A DNA stretch of 64,000 bases, taken from positions 16,458 through 80,457 of the IMG/VR virus record IMGVR_UViG_3300035145_001165. One strand, written 5' to 3'. The notes under the pieces were generated by a model. The model was not told where the DNA came from, did no database searches, and saw only the letters and a list, made by a program, of their open reading frames with translations. The position numbers were made by a program, and so were the translations under genes. Shown here piece by piece: positions 26,316 through 34,576 of the stretch. This DNA is from a virus. Each line of letters begins with the position of its first letter. The stretch's first letter is position 1.

Positions 26316-27083
26316 TTAGTTAAAGAGGTTCCCCATATCATTTGTGAACGAACTGAATGCTCGCCCAACGTTTCCTATCGCACTGCTAAGTGATGCTGGA
26401 TTAGATGTGCGGATGTTATTTGATTTACTTTTTAAATTCTTACGGGCGTCTTCAAACTGTACTTCAAATCTTTCGTAGTACAAATTGACAGTACACTTCA
26501 TTAGTGTAGCAGCACCTGCGTCTAGTGGAACAGCATCAATAGCATAAGGATAGCATTCTGTAAAGAAGTATCTTAAACTTCTACCTTGCTCAGAGTATCT
26601 CTTGCCAGGTTCAAACTTATCAACTGCAATAGTTGTCTGATAACTATCAGGATAAGATAGTCTAGTAAATCTATTGCGATTCCTCTGAGGAATAGAAGAC
26701 ATCTCATCAGGGATGACTTGTGTCTGTCCGAACTGAGATTTCTCTTGGAAGATTTTATCGAACCAAGCGTGGAAAACTTTCAACGCTGTCATATTACCAT
26801 CACAAATAAATGACAGTGACAGATCGTTGTACATCTTCATCGTCGGATACTTCATACTGTGACCAGTATAATATCCATTGACCTGAGAGGTCGCTGCTTG
26901 CACACTAGGAAGTGCTACGTTATCACAGAAGATCTCTAGCGTCCTCTGATCAGGAACGTTGCTACCAAAACCTTCCAGTCCCAAACGATCTAGGGACGGG
27001 ATAACAACACGAAAAGAATTGGACTTTGCAATCCCTCCACCGCGTGCTATCTGTTCCTGTACTTTTTGGTATAGATTCGCCAT
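26316..27083 (-). CDS. Baseplate tail-tube initiator, gp54-like
   Basis: A 255-residue protein with a tail-tube-type fold pattern: N-terminal SNSFRVVIPSLDRLG, RTLEIFCDNVALPSVQ, then YPTMKMYNDLSLSFICDGNMTALKVFHAWFDKIF and VNLYYERFEVQFED. The block LPxxQ followed by a strand-helix ending in W is shared by T4 gp19/gp54/gp48 family proteins. Since gp48 is encoded nearby at 28.1 kb, gp54 is the best match. Transcribed divergently from gp4, with a CATAAATAA motif 25 nt upstream. Confidence 0.65.
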   Translation of the reverse strand: MANLYQKVQEQIARGGGIAKSNSFRVVIPSLDRLGLEGFGSNVPDQRTLEIFCDNVALPSVQAATSQVNGYYTGHSMKYPTMKMYNDLSLSFICDGNMTALKVFHAWFDKIFQEKSQFGQTQVIPDEMSSIPQRNRNRFTRLSYPDSYQTTIAVDKFEPGKRYSEQGRSLRYFFTECYPYAIDAVPLDAGAATLMKCTVNLYYERFEVQFEDARKNLKSKSNNIRTSNPASLSSAIGNVGRAFSSFTNDMGNLFN

Positions 27084-27115
27084 CTAAATAGGCTGGAAGG
27101 ATACGTTTTATTTAT
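27084..27115. promoter_or_regulatory. Divergent late promoter pair
   Basis: In the 30-bp gap between divergent genes, the plus strand carries CTAAATA (27084-27090), ending 23 nt before the gp4 ATG. The minus strand carries ATAAATA (27109-27115), 25 nt before the gp54-like ATG and overlapping the gp4 start codon. The arrangement is nearly symmetric. Confidence 0.55.
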
Positions 27116-27554
27116 GGCGTACTCGGGGCAGTACAAACCAGTGAACTACCAAAAGTATAAAGGCAATCCCAGTAGGATCTTTTACAGATCATCCTGGGAA
27201 CTTATGTTTATGAAGTACTGTGATCGTGAAGCTAATGTAATCGAGTGGGGTAGCGAAGAGATCATTATACCATATCGTTGTCCCACTGACGGTAGAGTAC
27301 ATAGATATTATCCCGATTTCTATTTGAAAGTGAGGGACAAAGATGGTTCTCTCAAAAAATATATTGTCGAAGTAAAACCTAAGAAGCAGACCAAACCTCC
27401 TGCTCAACCCAAGCGTAAAACTAAAAAGTTTATGCAAGAGACGTTTACCTTTATGAAGAACACTGCCAAGTGGAAGGCAGCGAAAAACTACTGTGATGAT
27501 AGAAGAATGGAGTTTCTAATTCTCACGGAGGATCATCTTGGAATCAGTCTTTGA
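27114..27554 (+). CDS. 4: Head completion protein gp4
   Basis: A 146-residue protein (T4 gp4 is 150). It has a TnsA/restriction-endonuclease-like core: SRIFYRSSWELMFMKYCD (E29), RYYPDFYLKV (D68) and YIVEVKPKKQ (E86-V-K88), then a helical C-terminus with FMKNTAKWKAAKNYC. In T4 gp4 acts with gp2 to finish filled heads for tail joining. It is first in the only plus-strand block of the window and overlaps the next gene by 17 nt. Confidence 0.85.
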   Translation: MAYSGQYKPVNYQKYKGNPSRIFYRSSWELMFMKYCDREANVIEWGSEEIIIPYRCPTDGRVHRYYPDFYLKVRDKDGSLKKYIVEVKPKKQTKPPAQPKRKTKKFMQETFTFMKNTAKWKAAKNYCDDRRMEFLILTEDHLGISL

Positions 27555-28134
27555 AAAATTAGAGAAAGCGCAGGACGGTAAAGATAGATCTGCATCCTGG
27601 TGGCGTTCAGCATCCAAGAATGCAATGCGCAGTGCGTTAGCAGATGGCACCAAGGAAGCTGTTCTTCTCAATGAGGTCGGCAACGATGATGATCTCAATC
27701 AAGTTAGAAGAACACCTAGGGAGGGTACCATAGTCTTATTTGAATACGATGCCAAGACTACGAAGCAGAAACTAGCTTACTACGATCAGTTACCACTGGT
27801 AGTAGTTCTGGAAGTAAAGACAGATCATTTCTGGGGAGCGAACCTACATTATATCAGTCCGAAGAAGAGAATAAAAACTCTTAGCGCACTCCTCAGCAAT
27901 AAGATAGATGTACCTCGGAACATCATCCATAAATATAAAAAAAGTGATGTGAAAAACGCCAATCTTTTTATTGAGATTGACGAAAATGATTGGGACTCAG
28001 CGATCCATCTACCACTAGAGCAATTTGTTTCTGCTGTTGGTAAGATAGAAGTACCTGTTCTCTCCAAAAAAGTCTGGTTAAAGTATGATGCCCTTGCAAA
28101 ATATAGGTTCAGAGCGAAACGCAAAGTGTCCTAA
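27538..28134 (+). CDS. DNA end protector / head completion gp2-like
   Basis: A 198-residue protein from a TTG start at 27538 that overlaps the end of gp4. Its conserved segment TIVLFEYDAKTTKQKLAYYDQLPLVVVLE followed by FWGANLHYISPKKRIKTLSALL is a family I associate with the gp2 slot of T4-like phages. The order gp4, this gene, gp48, gp53 resembles T4 2-4-53. The assignment is from synteny and a remembered family pattern, so moderate. An alternative is a generic portal-neck or baseplate factor. Confidence 0.55.
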   Translation: MESVFEKLEKAQDGKDRSASWWRSASKNAMRSALADGTKEAVLLNEVGNDDDLNQVRRTPREGTIVLFEYDAKTTKQKLAYYDQLPLVVVLEVKTDHFWGANLHYISPKKRIKTLSALLSNKIDVPRNIIHKYKKSDVKNANLFIEIDENDWDSAIHLPLEQFVSAVGKIEVPVLSKKVWLKYDALAKYRFRAKRKVS

Positions 28135-29066
28135 TGGCAATTCTCGACGCACTTACAAGTAAATCATCGTTAAGGTTTCCTGCTGATAAGGTAGAGGACT
28201 TTGATGACTATATGATGTTCACTGTGTATGAATATCAACCTCCTTTCCGTAAAGCAAAGTGCATCGGTGAAGCAGGTGGTAGTCTTTATGGTGGTAGATA
28301 CGCTGACTATGATGTAACTGGTTTTGGTGGTGGCGAACTATCGCAGTCATCATACAAGAATATGATTCTCTATATGCCTGAGGACATCAGGGATAGTCAC
28401 TCTAGAGCGTGGGGTGATGTTCGTATGGGTAACCTTGAGCGTGCTGGTCTACGTATGGCTGGTTCCGCAATCGATGCTGCACCAGATATATTAACTCAAG
28501 GTGCTGGAGGTATATCAAATACCTTAAAGGGTATGATGCCTGGCAATCCTAGAGAGCAAGGCAAAGCATTAGCAAAGTCACTAGCAATTAATGCTGGTGC
28601 ATCGATGACTGGTCTGCAAGCTAACGCAGTTGCTGGTGGTCTTACAGGTACGATTCTCAATCCAAACATAGAAGTTATGTTTGATGGTGTTGGTATGAGA
28701 ACGTTCCAATTCAATTGGAGTTTAGTACCACGCAACGCTAGAGAATCTAAGATCATTCAAGAAATGATCTGGCAATTTAAAAAGTCATCTGCACCTTCGA
28801 TGGAAGCAGATGGTTGGTTTATGAAAGTCCCCTATGTATATAAAATCCAGTACAAGCAGGGTTCTAAGGACAATCACTGGTTAAATAAGATGAAGGCGTG
28901 CGCCTTACAAAACATCTCTGTTAGTTATACAGGAGCAGGTTCTTATTCCACAATGGAAGATGGTGCTCCCACCTCTGTGCAAATGTCACTATCGTTCAAA
29001 GAACTCAAGATGGTGATCTCCAATGACTTCGGTGACAAATTCAAGTACGGAACACAATACTACTGA
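28134..29066 (+). CDS. 48: Baseplate tail-tube cap gp48
   Basis: A 310-residue protein (T4 gp48 is 364). The region LNPNIEVMFDGVGMRTFQFNWSLVPRNARESKIIQEMIWQFKKS is the recognisable gp48 core. Earlier there is MVYMPEDI-like ILYMPEDIRDSHSRAWGDV, and a Gly/Ala-rich helical insert (~115-185). It caps the baseplate and nucleates the tail tube. TAATG-type 1-nt overlaps link it to both neighbours. Confidence 0.8.
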   Translation: MAILDALTSKSSLRFPADKVEDFDDYMMFTVYEYQPPFRKAKCIGEAGGSLYGGRYADYDVTGFGGGELSQSSYKNMILYMPEDIRDSHSRAWGDVRMGNLERAGLRMAGSAIDAAPDILTQGAGGISNTLKGMMPGNPREQGKALAKSLAINAGASMTGLQANAVAGGLTGTILNPNIEVMFDGVGMRTFQFNWSLVPRNARESKIIQEMIWQFKKSSAPSMEADGWFMKVPYVYKIQYKQGSKDNHWLNKMKACALQNISVSYTGAGSYSTMEDGAPTSVQMSLSFKELKMVISNDFGDKFKYGTQYY

Positions 29067-31138
29067 TGGCATCTTATTTTTCCTATCTACCTAATATTGA
29101 TCTCGCTATTCGTCCGATCAGATTTCCCTGGTCGGAGCAGCAATATAAGGTAGCAAAAAATATTTTTAGGAGATTTAAACTCTCCGATAGTGTTCTAGAC
29201 ACAGCAACATATTTCAAGAAGTATGTCATCGATGACTCAGATCGTCCTGATCTAGTATCAGAACTTCTTTATGGTCGTAGTGATTACGACTGGGTTATTA
29301 TGATGTGCAATAACATTATGAATCCATACTACGACTGGCCTATGTCTACACCAGTCTTGAATGATTATATCAACAACAAATATGATAATCCATATGATAT
29401 CAAACACTATGTAACAAATGAAGTAAAAGATAGTGCTGGCAATGTTGTGTTGCCTGCTGGTCAGATTGTAGATGAAGGATTCTACAAGGCACCTTACTGG
29501 GTAGAGTATGATAAAACTGATGTTGAATTCCCAGAACCAGAAAACGAAGTTCGATTAAACATAACGAAGAAGTTAGTTGTCGAAAGTATCAACATCGATA
29601 ACGCTGGTTTTGGTTACGAAACCACACCTAGCATCACCATCTCTGCTCCCAGTGGTAACAATGGTGAGATGCCTGCTGTAAGAGCAACTGCTGAAGCAGT
29701 AATGACTCCAGGTGGTCCTCTAGATTTACTAGAAGTTTTATCTGGTGGAGAAAACTATACTTATCCCCCTACTGTTTCTTTTGATGGAGGTCTAGCAAAC
29801 GAGAGTGCTAGCACTGTGATCGAAGACGGAAAAGTCGTGGAGATCAGACTCAATGGTACCTCTTTCGATACTACTGTTGCAGATAACATCTACGAATTTG
29901 GAAATGGTACAGTCATTGCCCAAAACGGTACAGGAACTGGATCGGGAGGAGGTTTTGACGTTGGTGGTACGCACCTCAGATTCGGTGACACGTGGGGAAC
30001 CCGTTACGCTACCCTTAACTCAGTAGATATGACGGACTTCGATACCGTCATAGTCTATGCTGTGCGTGGTAACGGAAGTAACGGTGGCGAAACACCTGAC
30101 ATCAATGGTGTGGAAGATCTCTACCTGAGATACCAGATTGTTGATGGTGCACCTGTTGCAGAGAATTGGGTCAACCTCGGTATCGTGATCGATGCTGTGC
30201 CTAATGGTACTGGCAGTGGTGTCTTAACAGGTTATGAATTCCAGGTACCTGAAGAAGTAAGAACTCAAAACGTTTACTTCCAGTTGTACCAACCTGGCAA
30301 CAGTGGTCCTCCGTATGATCACTACGGCATCACTACAGTCAACTTCGTCAACACTACGAAGGTGTATGCTTCTGATGCAAATATGTACTTCACCAACAAC
30401 CCGTTAGATACTACTGGTTCTGGTGCTGTTGGACGTGTGACTTTGAAGAAGAGCATTCAAAGTATTAACATCACTAACCCTGGTTCTTATGACGAGGAAG
30501 GTGAAGAACTTTTAATTACTTTAGGTACGGGTACTTTCAACCGTGGTTTTATGTACGGGTCTGAAAATATTCCTTACTATGCTGACGTTCCTGCACAGTT
30601 AAGTGCAACTGTGGTACAAGAAAGTGCTGCTATTAATGTAGGTGACGAAGTGACATTCAGTAATGGTATCGTTGCAGATGTCACTCAAGTTGAAGGCGAC
30701 TTCTTAGCAGTTAGTCTACAAGAAATTGATGTAGAGAATCCAATCTCAGAGGGTATGCAGTTCAGCATCAACCCTACTGGTGTTGTGACTAGTGTTGTCT
30801 CCACCACACTGACAGAACCTACGTTTGTAGATGATAAAAACAACTACTTTAGATACAAACTGCAGCGTCCTTCTGGTACTAGTGGGTGGGAAAAATTAGT
30901 TCGTGATAGTTTCCGTTACCGTGATCCTGATGGTTCTATTGTGACCCTACAAGGTGAAGCGATTGCTAGAGCAATCAGTCATCACGAGTATGAAACTGAA
31001 GCAAATGATAAAAAGCGTGAGATTTATATCCTTAAGAAAAGATATCTCCCACGCTTTATTCAAGAAATGAAGGAGCAACTTCCTTATAAGAAGAGCTCCG
31101 ATTATGTTAGCAAGACACTAAAGAGATCAAGTATTTGA
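29066..31138 (+). CDS. 53: Baseplate wedge gp53 with large central insertion
   Basis: A 690-residue protein. Residues ~1-150 (SYLPNIDLAIRPIRFPWSE, RPDLVSELLYGRSDYDWVIMMCNNIMNPYYDWPMS, YDIKHYVTNE) match T4 gp53, which is only 196 residues. The C-terminal ~60 residues (RYRDPDGSIVTLQGEAI, ATREISHHEYE-like RAISHHEYETEANDKKREIYILKKRY) are the gp53 end. Between them are ~450 residues of beta-rich, Gly/Thr/Asn-rich sequence, including SINIDNAGFGYETTPSITI and VLSGGENYTYPPTVSF repeats like those of the gp5-like hub. The insertion probably decorates the baseplate. Confidence 0.8.
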   Translation: MASYFSYLPNIDLAIRPIRFPWSEQQYKVAKNIFRRFKLSDSVLDTATYFKKYVIDDSDRPDLVSELLYGRSDYDWVIMMCNNIMNPYYDWPMSTPVLNDYINNKYDNPYDIKHYVTNEVKDSAGNVVLPAGQIVDEGFYKAPYWVEYDKTDVEFPEPENEVRLNITKKLVVESINIDNAGFGYETTPSITISAPSGNNGEMPAVRATAEAVMTPGGPLDLLEVLSGGENYTYPPTVSFDGGLANESASTVIEDGKVVEIRLNGTSFDTTVADNIYEFGNGTVIAQNGTGTGSGGGFDVGGTHLRFGDTWGTRYATLNSVDMTDFDTVIVYAVRGNGSNGGETPDINGVEDLYLRYQIVDGAPVAENWVNLGIVIDAVPNGTGSGVLTGYEFQVPEEVRTQNVYFQLYQPGNSGPPYDHYGITTVNFVNTTKVYASDANMYFTNNPLDTTGSGAVGRVTLKKSIQSINITNPGSYDEEGEELLITLGTGTFNRGFMYGSENIPYYADVPAQLSATVVQESAAINVGDEVTFSNGIVADVTQVEGDFLAVSLQEIDVENPISEGMQFSINPTGVVTSVVSTTLTEPTFVDDKNNYFRYKLQRPSGTSGWEKLVRDSFRYRDPDGSIVTLQGEAIARAISHHEYETEANDKKREIYILKKRYLPRFIQEMKEQLPYKKSSDYVSKTLKRSSI

Positions 31139-31354
31139 TCCAGGCATAGAATCCTTTTCGGATTTCTTATTGAATCCGAAGGGATCAAGCTTGTCTTCCA
31201 TCTTCAGTCGCAATGCTACTGTACCAATGGACTCAAGGATCTTGAGGATATCCTCTGCCCTAGCATCTTCACCAAGTTCCTTGGCAACATACCAGTACTT
31301 TGGCCAGAAGGTTTCACCTGCCTTCTGGTAATCTTCGAGAGTCAATAATTTCAT
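31127..31354 (-). CDS. Conserved cyanophage hypothetical protein
   Basis: A 75-residue protein, helical at the start (LTLEDYQKAGETFWPKYWYVAKELG) with a charged C-terminus. It converges on gp53 with a 12-bp tail-to-tail overlap. Its ATG overlaps the stop of a 38-residue gene as ATGA. Unknown function. It is in the gp32 transcript, so expression with replication genes is inferred. Confidence 0.65.
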   Translation of the reverse strand: MKLLTLEDYQKAGETFWPKYWYVAKELGEDARAEDILKILESIGTVALRLKMEDKLDPFGFNKKSEKDSMPGSNT

Positions 31355-31467
31355 CGTGTAAAGTAGCGGTCCATACGGAGTTTAATGTAATACATCCCGA
31401 TGACCCAGAGGGAGAAGAGAAACCCTTCTCCGTAGGACATAGAATTCCAAGCGTGCACAACGTCCAT
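31351..31467 (-). CDS. Small membrane protein (38 aa)
   Basis: A short frame that exactly fills the gap between gp32 and the 75-residue gene. Its ATG overlaps the gp32 stop (TGATG) and its stop overlaps the next ATG (ATGA). The sequence is MDVVHAWNSMSYGEG, then a hydrophobic FLFSLWVIGMYYI segment and a basic end KLRMDRYFTR, a single transmembrane helix. The double overlap is strong evidence for a real gene. No homolog recalled. Confidence 0.65.
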   Translation of the reverse strand: MDVVHAWNSMSYGEGFLFSLWVIGMYYIKLRMDRYFTR

Positions 31468-32384
31468 CAGTCTTCCTCAGCAAGGCGAGCGAAGTAGGAC
31501 AGTTGGTCATCATCATCAGATGTTTTACCAGCGATGTCAGGTGCATTGAAGTCACCTTCATCAGTCTTCTTCTCGAACTTAGGAGTGAAAGAAGGAGCAG
31601 AGACTACGGGTTCAAACTCTTCGTCATCAACAGTCGGAGTGGCAGGTCGCTTGTTAATGCCGAGGACTTCGTTCAAACGTGACGTAAGTTCTTCGTAGGT
31701 CTTGAACTGATCAGCAGCAGTGAAAGCAGTGAGAGAATACTCTTGCTTCCAGATACCTTCCAGTTCATCATCGTCCTTAGACAATGCAGACTGACGATCG
31801 AACTCAGACTTGTCGTAGTTCCAGTAACCAGCGACCTTACAGATCTTCAGTTTGAAGTTAGCACCTTCCCACAGATCGAAGGGGTTCACAGGAGTCTCGT
31901 CCTCAAACTCGGGTTGCATTGCTGCAGTGATCTTATCGTAGATCTTCTTACCGAACTTGTAGAGGAACACCTTGCCCTCGTTCTCGGGGTGTGCAGGATC
32001 GCGCACGACATAGATGTTGGTGTAGTAAGAGAGTTTACGCTTCTGCTTACGTGCAACTTCCTTGTCGGCATCGATGCCAGAATTCCAGAGTTTACGGTTG
32101 ACTTCACCGACAGGATCCTTGCCACCGATAGTGGTCAGGGAGTTCTCGATGTACCAACCGCCAGGACCTTGGAATGCGTGGGAGTATACTTTTGCCCACG
32201 GAAGTTCCTCTCCATCAGGAGCAGGGAGGAAACGGATGACGGCGTAACCGTTACCAGACTTATCAAGCTCTGGTTTCCAGAAACGTTCGTCGGCACCACC
32301 ACCAGACTTGTTAATCTTCTCTGCTTCCTGCACTAGTGCTTGGAGCTGAGAGGTGGAACGGCGCTTGAGGTCGCTAAAAGACAT
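31467..32384 (-). CDS. 32: Single-stranded DNA-binding protein gp32
   Basis: A 305-residue protein (T4 gp32 is 301). N-terminal basic cooperativity segment SFSDLKRRSTSQLQALVQE (LAST-like KRRST), then the OB core with ERFWKPELDKSGNGYAVIRFLPAPDGEELPWAKVYSHAFQGPGGWYIENS. The C-terminus is acidic (KTDEGDFNAPDIAGKTSDDDDQLSYFARLAEED), as needed for protein contacts. The T4 Cys/His zinc site is not visible. It coats ssDNA in replication and recombination. tRNA-Thr and a consensus promoter lie upstream. Confidence 0.9.
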   Translation of the reverse strand: MSFSDLKRRSTSQLQALVQEAEKINKSGGGADERFWKPELDKSGNGYAVIRFLPAPDGEELPWAKVYSHAFQGPGGWYIENSLTTIGGKDPVGEVNRKLWNSGIDADKEVARKQKRKLSYYTNIYVVRDPAHPENEGKVFLYKFGKKIYDKITAAMQPEFEDETPVNPFDLWEGANFKLKICKVAGYWNYDKSEFDRQSALSKDDDELEGIWKQEYSLTAFTAADQFKTYEELTSRLNEVLGINKRPATPTVDDEEFEPVVSAPSFTPKFEKKTDEGDFNAPDIAGKTSDDDDQLSYFARLAEED

Positions 32385-32432
32385 TGGATTACCTTGGATT
32401 AGTTAGGATTTGGTTTGTAGGGGTTGCCCCCA

Positions 32433-32506
32433 AGCCACACGTCGGACTTGAACCGACGACCTACGGTTTACAAAACCGTTGCTCTATCCAGCTGAGCTAG
32501 AGTGGC
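32433..32506 (-). tRNA. tRNA-Thr (TGT)
   Basis: A 74-nt cloverleaf on the minus strand. D arm TAGCTCAGCTGGATAGAGC, anticodon loop TTTGTAA (TGT), T arm GTCGG-TTCAAGT-CCGAC. Acceptor GCCACTC/GTGTGGC with one T-T mismatch. It lies between the strong promoter and gp32. Confidence 0.92.
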
Positions 32507-32564
32507 GAGTGGGTGGCGGGGAGCAGTTTGTCGCTCCCTCTTACTGTCTGCCACCATTATAATA

Positions 32565-32586
32565 CCGCTGCTGCGTCCAGCAGCGG
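32565..32586. repeat. Perfect hairpin in gp32 leader
   Basis: Inverted repeat CCGCTGCTG-CGTC-CAGCAGCGG: 9-bp GC-rich stem with a 4-nt loop, ~60 nt upstream of tRNA-Thr. There is no T-run after it in the transcribed direction, so it is more likely an RNA processing or stability element than a terminator. Confidence 0.5.
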
Positions 32587-32689
32587 GGCACCAAGAGGGG
32601 TCCCACCTCTCTCTCACGTGGGTTGGGATTCCGATTCTTTTTTCTCTCGGAGACGTGAGCACGGATGTATTCCAGTCCGTTGTGTACTA

Positions 32690-32718
32690 ATTATAAGGGA
32701 TAACGGACCAGGCGTCAA
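32690..32718 (-). promoter_or_regulatory. sigma70-like promoter for tRNA-Thr/gp32
   Basis: Minus strand TTGACG (32713-32718), 17-bp spacer, TATAAT (32690-32695). It is near-consensus and overlaps the end of the 98-residue gene. It would drive a ~200-nt leader, tRNA-Thr and gp32. Confidence 0.8.
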
Positions 32719-33011
32719 GAGTCTTTGCCACGGAAACGGTCGTCCATCTCCCTGTATTTCTCGTGGAAACCAGTGGTGATCTCGTCCAAGCGTTTGTCCC
32801 AGGAGTCACCATATTTTACACTAGCATCAGTACCCTTGGCAGGATTGATGCACTTTTCGTTACCGTGTTTGTTGCAGACGAGACCTGCTAGATCGAATTC
32901 ACTACCTTTTACTCCTGTTCTCCAGTAGTGTTCACCATTTAACCATACCGCGCCACATTTTTCGCATTCAACGCGGTCCATTTTAAATAGACTATCGGGA
33001 TCGTCAGTCAT
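32715..33011 (-). CDS. Zinc-finger-like conserved phage protein
   Basis: A 98-residue protein. It has C-x-x-C near residues 16-19 (VECEKCGAVW) and later cysteines in LVCNKHGNEKCINPAKG, which together could bind zinc. The C-terminal third is charged and helical (DSWDKRLDEITTGFHEKYREM). Function unknown. It overlaps the upstream membrane protein gene by 8 nt and its end carries the gp32 promoter. Confidence 0.65.
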   Translation of the reverse strand: MTDDPDSLFKMDRVECEKCGAVWLNGEHYWRTGVKGSEFDLAGLVCNKHGNEKCINPAKGTDASVKYGDSWDKRLDEITTGFHEKYREMDDRFRGKDS

Positions 33012-33234
33012 CCTTGGTGTGCTCCTTGATTAGTTTGTTATACTCGGGGAGATCTTTAAGAAGTTGCTGCTTAAGTTTTCTACGCATTAACATCATTCTA
33101 AATCTAACCCAGGCGTAGCGCAACTGCAGATCTGCATAAGCAAATAATCGCATTGTCTCTTCTACACCAGCGTAAGCAATCAGAAGAGCTATGATGGTGA
33201 CTGTTATCCACAGTCCCATAGTAGATGGATCCAT
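33004..33234 (-). CDS. Small membrane protein
   Basis: A 76-residue protein with one N-terminal transmembrane helix (GLWITVTIIALLIAYAGV) followed by a basic amphipathic region (RYAWVRFRMMLMRRKLKQQLLKDL). An ATG 15 nt inside the ORF (MGLWIT) is a possible start. It is the first gene after a 76-bp intergenic gap holding an apparent dual promoter. Not recognised; inner-membrane location inferred. Confidence 0.6.
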   Translation of the reverse strand: MDPSTMGLWITVTIIALLIAYAGVEETMRLFAYADLQLRYAWVRFRMMLMRRKLKQQLLKDLPEYNKLIKEHTKDD

Positions 33235-33259
33235 TAAGGCACAGTGCTACTTAAGTACT

Positions 33260-33293
33260 TATTTATTGTATCACTTTGACACAATATTGTCTA
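33260..33293 (-). promoter_or_regulatory. Promoter: sigma70-like box fused to late motif
   Basis: Minus strand TAGACA (33288-33293), 17-bp spacer, TACAAT (33265-33270) continuing as AATAAATAA (ATAAATA at 33260-33266). It is 26 nt before the membrane-protein ATG. The 10-bp palindrome ACAATATTGT (33281-33290) overlaps the -35 box and could be an operator. Confidence 0.5.
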
Positions 33294-33310
33294 GGTATAA
33301 AACCTTAAGA

Positions 33311-33652
33311 TTAATCTAGGTCCTCGATGGTTCTTTTTAAGGTTGTTATCATCTCATCGATGTTACCGAAAACATCAGTGACCGTAACGTCTTTGGGGAT
33401 TCCGATAGCGTCCATTACTTTACGAACATCGTTCGCCATAAGAGCAGCAGTTTCGTCGTGATTCTTTGACAATTCAACACGTGTCCACAGTATACGCTGC
33501 TTCTCCAGTAGTGTCTCGACGATCTCTACGTACTCCTCACGCTCCTCTGCAGTCATAGCAGGGAAGGCGAGAGTCATCTCCGCAAGTTGATCTTGCAGAG
33601 AGTTAATAATTTGAACTTCTTTCTGGACAATATCTGATTCTCTAAAAGACAT
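33311..33652 (-). CDS. DUF1825 family protein
   Basis: A 113-residue protein: SFRESDIVQKEVQIINSLQDQLA, EEREEYVEIVETLLEKQRILWTRVELSKN, then a helical C-terminus. It matches the cyanobacterial DUF1825 family, which typically starts with a phrase like FFDSDIVQEE and has an MEALM-x-R-x-R-I block. The family is shared by cyanobacteria and their phages; function unknown. It overlaps the gp33 gene by TAATG. In T4 the UvsY-like role cannot be assigned to it. Confidence 0.7.
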   Translation of the reverse strand: MSFRESDIVQKEVQIINSLQDQLAEMTLAFPAMTAEEREEYVEIVETLLEKQRILWTRVELSKNHDETAALMANDVRKVMDAIGIPKDVTVTDVFGNIDEMITTLKRTIEDLD

Positions 33653-33909
33653 TAGAACATTAACTTAGCACGACTAGTTTTCTTTATGAAATTAAGGCGT
33701 TGAGCATCATACTTCAGTTTCTCTTTAAGAGGTTTGGAAATAAGTTTACTAACACCGTCAAGTTCAATACTATTTAACTCACAGAAGTGAACTACAGCAT
33801 CGATGTAGTTCATATCGTGGTTCTCAACGACTAGTTTTTCAATTTCACCAGCAAATTTTGTAGCAGTCATAAATTTATTTTCTATATCATCAGGTTGTTG
33901 TGAGGGCAT
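33652..33909 (-). CDS. 33: Late transcription coactivator gp33
   Basis: An 85-residue protein (T4 gp33 is 112). The conserved core is FAGEIEKLVVENHDMNYIDAVVHFCELNSIELDGVSKLISKPLKEKLKYDAQRLNF, ending in the hydrophobic KLMF tail that in this family contacts the sliding clamp. Gp33 bridges host RNA polymerase to gp45 during late transcription with gp55. Adjacency to gp32 follows T4 order. Gene start overlaps the nuclease gene end by 20 nt. Confidence 0.7.
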   Translation of the reverse strand: MPSQQPDDIENKFMTATKFAGEIEKLVVENHDMNYIDAVVHFCELNSIELDGVSKLISKPLKEKLKYDAQRLNFIKKTSRAKLMF

Positions 33910-34576
33910 TTGTCATTTCGTATTCTTTGATTGCCTCAAGTAGTTTAACGAAGTGGGGTTCTTTAACTGAAGTTTCAACAACCTGACACTCACCATCTTC
34001 GCACGCAACGATGGCAATAAGTTTTTCTACTTCAATCTTGTAATGTTCGTAGAACATATAACCGTAGGCACACAGTTGCGGGAAATAATCCTGAGCAATG
34101 TATGGTTTCTTTGGTGACTTGGATGTCTTGAAATCAATCACAGACAATACGCCATCAAACTCTGCGATAAGGTCTACCTGTCCAGCAATCTTTAACTTAT
34201 CAGACCATAGCATCGACTCGATTAAACGTGGTCGATCTATTCTATCTATAACACTTTTAGAAGTGTGAAACATCTGCACAGGCAGAGGTGAATTCTTATG
34301 ATCCTCTAAGTTAAGTTGGTTCCTGACATACTGCTCAACAATACCGTGATAATTTGTACCACGTGTAGCGGCACGAGTAGAGGTTCGGTTAGCAACTTCG
34401 GCACCAACACGATTCCGCCACTTGGCAATCGCCTCTTTCTTTTTCTTACGATTAGATAGGACTGTAGTGACAGAGGGGTAGCGATTCTCCCCAACGGAGT
34501 AGAGTCGCCGCCCCTCAAACAATCCTCGCTTCAGTGTTTTAGATTCTAGAAGTTCAGAGTGGTCAAATTTTTTCAT
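33890..34576 (-). CDS. PD-(D/E)XK (RecB-like) nuclease
   Basis: A 228-residue protein. Catalytic motifs visible are AGQVDLIAEF (D135) and SVIDFKTSKSP (D148-F-K150), plus a C-terminal QLCAYGYMF helix like RecB-family nucleases. The N-terminus RYPSVTTVLSNRKK is the typical phage exonuclease start. Likely a DNA-processing or host-DNA-degrading nuclease. It lies between phoH and gp33, overlapping both (14 and 20 nt). Confidence 0.8.
   Translation of the reverse strand: MKKFDHSELLESKTLKRGLFEGRRLYSVGENRYPSVTTVLSNRKKKKEAIAKWRNRVGAEVANRTSTRAATRGTNYHGIVEQYVRNQLNLEDHKNSPLPVQMFHTSKSVIDRIDRPRLIESMLWSDKLKIAGQVDLIAEFDGVLSVIDFKTSKSPKKPYIAQDYFPQLCAYGYMFYEHYKIEVEKLIAIVACEDGECQVVETSVKEPHFVKLLEAIKEYEMTNALTTT

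Noticed and set aside
32507-32689. Small open frames between tRNA-Thr and the gp32 promoter
   Set aside because: The plus-strand frames cross the tRNA or oppose the promoter, and the composition is not protein-like. The interval is better read as an RNA leader with a hairpin.
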